Source: Niabella pedocola (GTDB taxonomy: Bacteria; Bacteroidota; Bacteroidia; Chitinophagales; Chitinophagaceae). Taken from it: 64,000 bases of DNA. The position numbers were made by a program, and so were the translations under genes. The DNA lies in assembly GCF_021044425.1 (NCBI RefSeq), contig NZ_JAJNEC010000005.1, forward strand, positions 434,001-498,000. The letters run 5' to 3'. The notes under the pieces were generated by a model, which worked only from the letters and a program-made list of their open reading frames with translations, had not been told where the DNA came from and made no database searches. Of the stretch, positions 46,918-54,606 are shown piece by piece. Position 1 is the first letter of the stretch. Each line of letters begins with the position of its first letter.

Positions 46918-49900
46918 TCATAAGCCCAGTTCCAATCCTGCCGAGAACGTACGGGGCAGTGGCAACGTACCATAATCCATACCACTGCCGAGCGCATCGC
47001 TGTCGAACGCATTGATGTTCGGATCATACCAGGAATAATTGGTAAACGTGTAGAGGTTTGTGGCAGACACAAATACCCGCAGTCCCTGGATGGGCGCCTT
47101 CTTTTTCAAATTGAAAGCATAACCCAGGCGTACCGTCTGGATCCGCAGGAAGGAAGCATCCTCCACCATCCAATCGGGGAACCGCTGGGAAAAGCGGATG
47201 GTATTGTTGGTAGGCCTTGTATACCGATTGCTGGTCCCGGGGCCCGTCCAGCGCTGATCCCAGGCTTCCTGTGTGGCATTGAAATTACCACTGGTATTGT
47301 TGGCGCCCACCATCCACTGGTTCAGGTTGATGAGTTGGTTGCCTTTACTTCCGATGATATTAAAACCAAAGGAAAAATTCTTATACGTAAACTCATGACT
47401 CATTCCATAGGTAAAATCAGGCGCCGGGTTCCCTATAATCGTCTTATCATCCTCGGTGATCTGCCCGTCTCCGTTCACATCCACAAACCGCGTCATGCCG
47501 GGTTTTGCCTTTCCTTTTTCAGGTCCGGCGTCCACTTCTTCCTGTGTTTGGTAAATGCCGTCGGTCTTATAGCCCCAGAAGGAGGAAATGGGATCACCCA
47601 CCTTTGCTACCTGCAGAGGCTGACTCAGGATAATGGCCCCGGCCACCACATAAACGCGGCCATAAGTAATGCCCAGCGATCCCATATCCAATACCTTATT
47701 GGAATATTTGGAGAAATTAGCGGAGATATTCCAGGTAAACGGTCCTTTGTTGAATACATTGTAACTGGCTTCCACATCCACCCCCTTGTTAAGCACCTCC
47801 CCGATATTGGTAAACATATCGCTGTAACCGGAGGAACTGGGCAGGGCGAGGTTGATGAGCAGGTCCGTCGTATTCTTTTTATAGTAATCGATCGAAAGGC
47901 TCAGGCGGTCTTTTAAAAATGAAAGATCCATCCCGATATTCAGTTGTTTTGTATTCTCCCAGCCCAGGTTGGGGTTCTGAAAATCGCTGAGCACATAACC
48001 AGGCGCAATGCCGCTTCCCAGTACTACATAGTCGATCCCGTACTTGGCCTGCGTGGCACCGATGGCCACGTTCTCATTACCGCTGACGCCATAACTGGCA
48101 CGGAACTTCAGTGTAGACACTGTTTTTTTCCAGGGTTCAAAAAAGGCCTCATTGGAAGCATTCCATCCCAATCCTACTGCCGGGAAGAAATTCCACTTAT
48201 TACCGGGTGCCAAACGGGATGATCCATCCGCCCTTCCGGTAAGCATTATCACATACCGCTGGTCATACGTATAATTGACCCGGCCGAGGAAGGACTGGAG
48301 CACCTTGTTCCGCGGACCATTGGTGAGGAATCTTCCGGGCGATAATGCACTGTTAAAATTGTAGTAGGTCATCTGGTCCGAAGGAAAATTCATATTGGTT
48401 ACACTCGTCGATTTATTGACCCAGCGCTGGTAGGAATAACCGGCCACAATATTCAGCGAGTGTTTTTGATCCAGCACCTTCCGGTAGGTAAACAGGTGAT
48501 CAGCCAGGTAGTTGGTATTGGAATTATCGGCACGCGTAGCATATCCATTGGGAGCCGTATTACCCACAAACGTACCACGCGGATAATATACATTCCGCAG
48601 CGAATACATATCGTTCAAACCGGCGCGAAGGGTATATTTCAGGCCTTTTGTAATTTCATAATCCACACTCAGGTTGCTGATCAGCGTGCGGATCTGCGTT
48701 TTATCCTTTACCAGGGTGGTTACCAGTACCGGGTTGTTTGCAAAGGTTTCATCCAGATCCCCATCCGCTTCAAAAGGCTCCTGCAGCGGATTGGTAACCA
48801 ATGCGCCCATCACAGCAGAGGAGCCCATGATGCCCGTCCAGTTCGATTGCTGTCCGTAGTACCGGTCTGCCATTGAAAAATAGTTCTTAATGCTGATCTT
48901 CAGTTTATCATTTACCTGCCGCGAAAAATTAGCCCGGAAACCATAACGTTTATACTGGGCATTTTTAATGATCCCCCGCTGGTCTGAATAATTGCCGCTT
49001 ACCAGGTAGTCATTACGCCCATCCCGGCCGGATAAGGAGATCTGGTGGTCCTGGGACAATGCCGTTTCATAAATTGCGTCCTGCCAGTTCATGCTAACGC
49101 CTGCGGCCAGTATCGAGTCCATTACATGTTGTGTATACACCGAATCCTTGCCGTCATTCAGGTTTGCTTCGTTTTTATAGGTCATAAAATCACGGGCACC
49201 CAGCATTTTTATCTGTTTGGGCAGGCTGCTCCAATCAAATCGGGTGGTATAGGTGAGTTTATCCCGGCCGTTATTGCCGGCCTTGCCAGACTTGGTGGTG
49301 ATCAATACCACTCCGTTGGCACCCCTTGAACCATAAATAGCCGTTGAAGATGCGTCCTTCAGCACATCCACGGAGGCAATGTCATTCGGATTCAGGGAGG
49401 CCAGCGGATTTGCGGCCGATATATCCAGTCCGCCGTCTACTCCCATACCGGCTTTCGTAGATCCGTAGCTCGATTCCACCGGCTGCCCGTCAATTACGAT
49501 CAGCGGCTGGTTATCACCGGTCACAGAGGTTTTTCCCCGGATATTGAAGGTAACGCCCCCACCAGGTTCACCGGTATTGTTAATGATCTGTACGCCGGCC
49601 ATACGCCCCTGCAAGGCCTCCGTCACCGATACAAAGCGGTTGTCCATTTCCTTGTCCAGGTCCAGTTTGCTGATGGCACCCGTCACATCGCTTTTTTTAA
49701 GCTGCCCGTATCCCACCACCACCACTTCATCCATATCCGATATGGTGGAATCGAGGGTAATAAACAATTGTGTTTTATTGCGCACTGCTACTTCCACCCG
49801 CTTGTACTGTGCATGCGAAATAACCAATACTGCGTTCCCGGGCATATTGAGCGAAAACGTTCCGTCTGGTTTGGAGGTGGTGCCCGCACTGCGGCCCTTC

Positions 49901-50076
49901 ACAACAATGGAAGCATCCGGTACCGGGTCTCCCAATAAATTTTTTATGGTTCCGGTTACCCGGATCCGGTTATCCTGTGCCATTGTACTAATACCTGTAA
50001 GCATAACGGCCAACAGGATCAGCAACTGTTTCCGGCATTCTGAAACCCTGCATTTTAATAATCCTACAATTCTCAT
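46918..50076 (-). CDS. SusC/RagA TonB-dependent oligosaccharide transporter
   Basis: This 1052-residue outer-membrane transporter has a signal peptide to about residue 34, a carboxypeptidase-regulatory-like domain (RVTGTIKNLLGDPVPDAS), a TonB-box-like DEVVVVGYG near 118, a plug with the SusC signature RGANGVVLITTKSGK (about 248-262), and a long barrel ending SAGLELGL. There is no STN domain, so it likely is not paired with an anti-sigma factor. It transports the sulfated oligosaccharide together with SusD. It is first in the leftward operon. Confidence 0.96.
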   Translation of the reverse strand: MRIVGLLKCRVSECRKQLLILLAVMLTGISTMAQDNRIRVTGTIKNLLGDPVPDASIVVKGRSAGTTSKPDGTFSLNMPGNAVLVISHAQYKRVEVAVRNKTQLFITLDSTISDMDEVVVVGYGQLKKSDVTGAISKLDLDKEMDNRFVSVTEALQGRMAGVQIINNTGEPGGGVTFNIRGKTSVTGDNQPLIVIDGQPVESSYGSTKAGMGVDGGLDISAANPLASLNPNDIASVDVLKDASSTAIYGSRGANGVVLITTKSGKAGNNGRDKLTYTTRFDWSSLPKQIKMLGARDFMTYKNEANLNDGKDSVYTQHVMDSILAAGVSMNWQDAIYETALSQDHQISLSGRDGRNDYLVSGNYSDQRGIIKNAQYKRYGFRANFSRQVNDKLKISIKNYFSMADRYYGQQSNWTGIMGSSAVMGALVTNPLQEPFEADGDLDETFANNPVLVTTLVKDKTQIRTLISNLSVDYEITKGLKYTLRAGLNDMYSLRNVYYPRGTFVGNTAPNGYATRADNSNTNYLADHLFTYRKVLDQKHSLNIVAGYSYQRWVNKSTSVTNMNFPSDQMTYYNFNSALSPGRFLTNGPRNKVLQSFLGRVNYTYDQRYVIMLTGRADGSSRLAPGNKWNFFPAVGLGWNASNEAFFEPWKKTVSTLKFRASYGVSGNENVAIGATQAKYGIDYVVLGSGIAPGYVLSDFQNPNLGWENTKQLNIGMDLSFLKDRLSLSIDYYKKNTTDLLINLALPSSSGYSDMFTNIGEVLNKGVDVEASYNVFNKGPFTWNISANFSKYSNKVLDMGSLGITYGRVYVVAGAIILSQPLQVAKVGDPISSFWGYKTDGIYQTQEEVDAGPEKGKAKPGMTRFVDVNGDGQITEDDKTIIGNPAPDFTYGMSHEFTYKNFSFGFNIIGSKGNQLINLNQWMVGANNTSGNFNATQEAWDQRWTGPGTSNRYTRPTNNTIRFSQRFPDWMVEDASFLRIQTVRLGYAFNLKKKAPIQGLRVFVSATNLYTFTNYSWYDPNINAFDSDALGSGMDYGTLPLPRTFSAGLELGL

Positions 50077-50085
50077 AATGACATT

Positions 50086-50268
50086 TTAGCAATTCAATAA
50101 AAAGATGGGGTGCGGTGTACCAGCGATATGTGCTGCAATCGTAGCTGCAATATAACAACAGCCGTTGCCGCATACTGTCATTATTGTAGGCATTGCTGTA
50201 ATAATTGTCTTATCGTTCTCCGGCGGCCAAACAGCCGCGGAACATCCTTTTAGAACAAGAGTCTTCAT
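50086..50268 (-). CDS. Possible 60-codon leader peptide upstream of susC
   Basis: A minus-strand frame begins with ATG at 50268 and stops at 50086, 9 bp before the susC ATG. It encodes MKTLVLKGCSAAVWPPEN and continues with an Ala/Ile/Thr/Cys-rich hydrophobic part ending in FLLNC. If the TAAATTTG at 50306-50313 is the susC -7 element, the frame lies wholly within the transcript with a leader of about 30 nt. I recognise no family, and it could be a chance frame. The gap would otherwise be an untranslated leader. Confidence 0.3.
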   Translation of the reverse strand: MKTLVLKGCSAAVWPPENDKTIITAMPTIMTVCGNGCCYIAATIAAHIAGTPHPIFLLNC

Positions 50269-50290
50269 GTCCGTTTAAAATTGTTTGGTG

Positions 50291-50329
50291 AAAAATAAAA
50301 GTCCACAAATTTAGTAGACTTTTATTTTT
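50291..50329. promoter_or_regulatory. 13-bp inverted repeat bracketing a -7 element (candidate susC operator)
   Basis: AAAAATAAAAGTC (50291-50303) is perfectly repeated in inverse at 50317-50329. With a 2-base bulge the symmetry extends outward to TTTGGTG (50284-50290) and CACCAAG (50332-50338). Inside the spacer, the minus strand reads TAAATTTG (50313-50306), an exact TAnnTTTG match reading toward susC. A minus-strand TTG lies 21 bp upstream of it. The dyad covers the -7 element, so a DNA operator is more likely than an RNA hairpin. Confidence 0.6.
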
Positions 50330-50365
50330 TCCACCAAGAAACCAGCCGTCAAAATTGTTTTTTCC

Positions 50366-50400
50366 ACATTTGTTACAGCAGTTGCGACATTTGTTACAGC
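50366..50400. promoter_or_regulatory. Two identical 14-bp direct repeats, 21-bp period
   Basis: ACATTTGTTACAGC occurs at 50366-50379 and again at 50387-50400, separated by 7 bp. The 21-bp period places both on the same DNA face, as for AraC-family activators with two HTH half-sites. They lie 53 bp upstream of the susC -7 candidate, an activator position. The HTCS at 34822 or the AraC protein at 57540 is the likely binder. Confidence 0.6.
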
Positions 50401-50470
50401 GGTATGCCCTGTTTACGGAGCCCAGATCAGAAAGAGTTGTTTATATTGCGGGAAGGAATACAGTACGTGC

Positions 50471-51877
50471 ATGCGCTTTTGCCGGTTGAAATATCATATA
50501 ATCCTTTTTTTGCTTTTGTTGGCCTTTTATTCCAGGGCACAGCAACAGCCCAATATTATCTTTATCCTTGCAGACGACCTGGGCTACAGTGAGCTGGGTT
50601 GTTATGGCAACAGCTTTAACGAAACGCCCGCACTGGACCGGCTTGCCCGGGAAGGGATGCGGTTCACCAGCTTTTATGCGGCCGCACCGGTTTGTTCGCC
50701 CTACCGCGCGGCATTGATGACGGGGCAATACCCGGCACGCATCGGTATTACAGATTATCTGCGTCCCAGGGCCGCCCGGCACCTGGATACCAGTTATGTA
50801 ACGCTCGCCGAGCTGTTGAAAGCACAGGGTTATCGTACCGGTATCGTGGGCAAATGGCATTTGTCGGGCTATATCAAAGAAGGTGCCCCGGAAGAAACGC
50901 TTCCGGATCAGCATGGTTTTGATGAAGTGCTGGTTAGCGAAAACCGCGGTATCGGCGAAGGAACCTATTTTTACCCGTATGATTTCAACCGTGAGATCCG
51001 GAAGCAGCTGCCCGGGCCACAGGAGTTTATTACCGACCGGCAGAACGAGGAAGCGCTCGGATTCATCAGGCGGAACGGGAAGCAGCCCTTCTTTCTCTTC
51101 CTTAGTCATTATGCTGTACATACAACGGTACACGGTAAACCCGGGCTGGTGCGGCATTTTCAGCAAAAAAAGAATGCAGGCAGCAGCCCTCCCACCCAAC
51201 AAAACCCCGGAAATGATCCTTATAACAAATGGCCGGCCGGATCAAAGGCTTCCGGGAACAACCCGCACCTGGCTGCACAGCTGAAAACAATTGATGACGG
51301 TGTAGCCGCTATTGTAAGCTTGCTTAAGGAATTAGGACTGGATCAGAACACACTCCTTATTTTTACCAGCGACAATGGCGGGGAAACCACCATCACTACC
51401 AATGCGCCGTTGCGCGGCGGTAAAAGTACGTTATACGAGGGGGGCGTTCGCGAGCCCTTTATTGCCTGGTGGCCCGGGAACATAAAAGCAAATGCCGTTT
51501 GTAAACAACCACTGGCCAATTATGATATTTATCCCACGTTGATGGCATTAACGGGCGGCGCAGGCAATCATCAGCCGTTGGACGGTATTTCATTCGTGCC
51601 CTTGTTCGGGAACCCGCAGGCTGCGTTACCTCCGAGGAATTTTTACTGGCATTATCCGCTGGACCAACCGCATTTTTTAGGCGGACGTTCTGCCGGAAGT
51701 ATCCGCAGCGGGGCCTGGAAACTGATCTCCTTTTTTGATGACGGGCATAAAGAATTATATAACCTGGACGAGGATCCCGGTGAGCAAACCGATCTGTCTG
51801 CAAAATATCCTTCAAGAGTGGCCGGTTTGGACACTGCATTACGCAACTGGCAAAAAAATGTACAGGCATCCCATTAA
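50471..51877 (+). CDS. Type I sulfatase S1 (CSPYR motif)
   Basis: This 468-residue periplasmic sulfatase has a signal peptide to about residue 23 (AFYSRAQ). The formylglycine site is C75-S-P-Y-R79, and FTSDNGGETT supplies a metal site. Its layout is very close to the sulfatase at 38925 (ELGCYGNSFNETP, MTGQYPAR, FYPYD), so the two are probably duplicates of one subfamily. It is transcribed opposite to susC and is followed by GH43 after 12 bp. Confidence 0.92.
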   Translation: MRFCRLKYHIILFLLLLAFYSRAQQQPNIIFILADDLGYSELGCYGNSFNETPALDRLAREGMRFTSFYAAAPVCSPYRAALMTGQYPARIGITDYLRPRAARHLDTSYVTLAELLKAQGYRTGIVGKWHLSGYIKEGAPEETLPDQHGFDEVLVSENRGIGEGTYFYPYDFNREIRKQLPGPQEFITDRQNEEALGFIRRNGKQPFFLFLSHYAVHTTVHGKPGLVRHFQQKKNAGSSPPTQQNPGNDPYNKWPAGSKASGNNPHLAAQLKTIDDGVAAIVSLLKELGLDQNTLLIFTSDNGGETTITTNAPLRGGKSTLYEGGVREPFIAWWPGNIKANAVCKQPLANYDIYPTLMALTGGAGNHQPLDGISFVPLFGNPQAALPPRNFYWHYPLDQPHFLGGRSAGSIRSGAWKLISFFDDGHKELYNLDEDPGEQTDLSAKYPSRVAGLDTALRNWQKNVQASH

Positions 51878-51889
51878 ATTTATTTTATT

Positions 51890-52975
51890 ATGAAACGACT
51901 ATTCTCCTTTTTCCTCTTGCTCCTGTTCTTCCAGGTAGCGCCGGCACAAAGTAAACCCGGGTTATCCCATAATCCATTGCCCGTGCAATTTGGAGATCCT
52001 TATGTATTGCATGTAAAAGGAGATAAATATTATATGTATGGCACCGGCGGTGGTGCAAAAAAAGGATTCAGTGCGTATTCTTCAACCGACCTGGTTAACT
52101 GGAAAGCGGAAGGCCAGGTCTATTCCGGCGATAATAAAAACGGTTGGGGCATTCATTCATTCTGGGCGCCGGAGGTTTATGAACGCAATGGAAAATTCTA
52201 TTTGTTCTACAGCGCGCAATGGAAGGAAAACCCTGCCAATGAGCTGGAAAATTTTAAAATCGGGGTTGCCGTTGCAGACAAGCCAACAGGCCCATTTGTC
52301 GATCTGCATAACCGTCCCGTTTTTGATCCTGGGTATCCCATTATCGACGCCAATGTTTTGTTTGAACCTGACGGGAAAATATACCTTTATTATTCCCGTT
52401 GCTGTTATAAACACCCGGTAAAAAGTGAGATCGCCGATTGGGCGCGCAAGAAGGGCTGGTTTAACGAGGTTGAAGAGAGCTGGGTATATGGTGTGGAATT
52501 GAGGCCGGATTTCAGCGGGGTCATTGGCGAACCTGTGCTGTTGCTGCGCCCGCCCGTTAAAATGAACGACCGGCAGTCGGAATGGGAAAGCCGTTCCGTT
52601 ACTTCAAAGGAAGTGAACCGCCGCTGGACAGAAGGCTCCTTTATTTTTAAGCACCGGAATCTTTATTATATGATGTATTCCGCCAATTATTTTGGTGGTA
52701 AGAATTATGCGGTGGGCTACGCTACTTCCAAAAGCCCGCTGGGGCCTTTTAAAAAAGCAGCCAACAACCCGGTGTTGCAGAAGAATGTGGAATCGGGCGG
52801 AATCGTTACCGGAACGGGCCATAACAGCATTACGTTTTCGCCCGATGGTCAACAAATGTATTGCGTATATCATGCCCGCACCAGCAAAACGGGCGATGAG
52901 CGGGTGGTGTTTATCGACCCGATGAACATTGATAAAAACGGGGTGCTGAGAGTAGCTGGCCCTACAACAAAGTAG
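51890..52975 (+). CDS. Glycoside hydrolase family 43-like enzyme
   Basis: This 361-residue secreted protein has a signal peptide to residue 20 (FQVAPAQ). The five-bladed propeller signature residues are D36 (FGDPYV, general base), D153 (IIDANVLF, pKa modulator) and E248 (WTEGSFIF, general acid). GH43 enzymes are inverting arabinofuranosidases, xylosidases or galactosidases. The paired CC at 171-172 and the long loop after it are unusual. Substrate specificity cannot be read. It forms an operon with the sulfatase before it. The product acts in the periplasm. Confidence 0.88.
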   Translation: MKRLFSFFLLLLFFQVAPAQSKPGLSHNPLPVQFGDPYVLHVKGDKYYMYGTGGGAKKGFSAYSSTDLVNWKAEGQVYSGDNKNGWGIHSFWAPEVYERNGKFYLFYSAQWKENPANELENFKIGVAVADKPTGPFVDLHNRPVFDPGYPIIDANVLFEPDGKIYLYYSRCCYKHPVKSEIADWARKKGWFNEVEESWVYGVELRPDFSGVIGEPVLLLRPPVKMNDRQSEWESRSVTSKEVNRRWTEGSFIFKHRNLYYMMYSANYFGGKNYAVGYATSKSPLGPFKKAANNPVLQKNVESGGIVTGTGHNSITFSPDGQQMYCVYHARTSKTGDERVVFIDPMNIDKNGVLRVAGPTTK

Positions 52976-53118
52976 CCGCCGCGAGGTACGGTCTGCTCAC
53001 GGAACTTCACGGATGCCCACAGCATTTCCAATGCCTCCTATGGAAGTTGTTATACAGCCGCCGTGTAAATCGATGCAGCCTGTGCGAAAATATCCAGCTC
53101 CCATTTGCGGAAAAAACT

Positions 53119-54528
53119 TTATTCCCCCTCTTCGCTGCCTTGTTGATTCAGCTGTTTACGGTCTTTTAGCCGCTGTGGCAGGGGCGCCTTTGTGGTCTGC
53201 ATCCATTGCAACAGATCATCAAGCAGTTCGTTCCGTTTGGCTTTATTGACCCCGGCCAGGTTCTCATGTTCCCCCTCATCGGTTTTCAAATTGTATAATT
53301 CGATAGCGTTGTTCTGGTCCATTGCCGCCCGGCCACCATCCAGCAGCCATTCTTCATGATACAGGTGCAGCTTCCAGTCGCCCTTCCGGATCACGGTAAC
53401 AGGTCTTGAGCGAAACACCTGATCTCTTCCGCGGATCACCGGCTGATCCAGATAACCGGGGAAATGCCAGAACAGGGCCGGCCGCCGGGTATGGGTTGCG
53501 TTCCCTGTCAGCAACGGTAAAAGGCTCTCCCCATCCAGGTTTGAAGCAGGTCCTCCGGCCAGTTCAAGAAAAGTGGGATACAGATCGATATTGATCACCG
53601 GTGCAGCATTAGTGCCCGGTTTTATTTTCCCCGGCCAGTATGCGATAAAAGGTTCCCGGATCCCCCCTTCATAATAACATCCCTTATTCCCCCGCAGCGG
53701 CTCCTGCGAAGATTCCGGTGTGGCCCCGTTATCGCTGGTAAAGATCACCAGTGTGTTTGACGCCAATCCTGCCGTTTCCAGGTATTGTTTCACGTTTCCG
53801 ATACTTTCATCCAGGTCATACACACAGGCAGCATACAGCGCCTGCCGCCCGGTTAGCCCCAGGTTCCGGAATCGCTCAATGCTTGCGGGACGGGCTTCCT
53901 GTGCCGAATGAATGGCATGATGCGATAGAAAAACAAAGAACGGCTGTTGCCTGTTTTTTTCGATGAAATTTAAAGCGGCCGCCGTCAGGGAAAAGATCCC
54001 CTTCGGATCCTCCGGTTCATTTCTTCGTTTATTGGGGTTGGGCAGCCGCGTATCTACATATGCATCAAAACCCTGGGCTTGCGGACCGGTAGCCGTTTCC
54101 TTTCCCAGGTGCCATTTGCCAAATAAGCCCGTTGCATATCCTTTTGCCTTTAATGCCTCAGCCATGGTAGTGATACCCGGCCGGAGACTGTTGTTATTAG
54201 GAACCGGCAACAAACGCATCTGGTCCTTTGGCCCGCGGACGGTGCTGCCTACCGCATACACACCATGCCGGGGTGTATAAAGCCCGCTCATTAAACAGGC
54301 CCGCGACGGAGCGCAGTTTCCCGCAGCCGCATACGCCTGGGTAAATACCATTCCACTGCGGGACAATCCATCGATCACCGGGGTTTGAAAAATCTTACTG
54401 CCGGTAAAGCCACAATCCATATACCCCAGGTCATCTGCAAGGATCAGTATGATATTCGGCCGGGTCTGCGCGCCTGCTCCAAGGCAAATGCCTGCAAGCA
54501 GCAGCAGTCCGATGGTTCTGCAAAACAT
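53119..54528 (-). CDS. Type I sulfatase S1 (CAPSR motif)
   Basis: This 469-residue periplasmic sulfatase has a signal peptide to residue 21 (CLGAGAQ). The motif is C72-A-P-S-R76 (CAPSRACLMSG) and the metal site FTSDNGATPE. The C-terminus ends in an acidic tail (QGSEEGE). It is convergent with GH43 (143 bp apart) and downstream of the CxSxR sulfatase. No binding domain is attached. Confidence 0.92.
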   Translation of the reverse strand: MFCRTIGLLLLAGICLGAGAQTRPNIILILADDLGYMDCGFTGSKIFQTPVIDGLSRSGMVFTQAYAAAGNCAPSRACLMSGLYTPRHGVYAVGSTVRGPKDQMRLLPVPNNNSLRPGITTMAEALKAKGYATGLFGKWHLGKETATGPQAQGFDAYVDTRLPNPNKRRNEPEDPKGIFSLTAAALNFIEKNRQQPFFVFLSHHAIHSAQEARPASIERFRNLGLTGRQALYAACVYDLDESIGNVKQYLETAGLASNTLVIFTSDNGATPESSQEPLRGNKGCYYEGGIREPFIAYWPGKIKPGTNAAPVINIDLYPTFLELAGGPASNLDGESLLPLLTGNATHTRRPALFWHFPGYLDQPVIRGRDQVFRSRPVTVIRKGDWKLHLYHEEWLLDGGRAAMDQNNAIELYNLKTDEGEHENLAGVNKAKRNELLDDLLQWMQTTKAPLPQRLKDRKQLNQQGSEEGE

Positions 54529-54606
54529 ATATCGTTGTGTATTTTTAAAAAAGGTTTACCAAATGCACTGGCAATGCAGCCGGAGCACCGTTAATACCAC
54601 CGCTGT

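Larger units (their letters stand above)
50077..50470. promoter_or_regulatory. Divergent control region between susC and the rightward sulfatase
   Basis: This 394-bp gap is the largest gene-poor stretch in the PUL. From the susC side it holds the 60-codon frame at 50086-50268, the minus-strand -7 candidate at 50306-50313 (TAAATTTG), the inverted repeat at 50291-50329, and the direct repeats at 50366-50400. A weak TATATTG lies at 50442-50448 for the plus-strand sulfatase, without a clear -33. Details are in the separate entries. Confidence 0.7.

Noticed and set aside
52976..53118. Gap between convergent GH43 and sulfatase checked for a terminator or relic gene
   Set aside because: No stem with T-run and no recognisable frame found.
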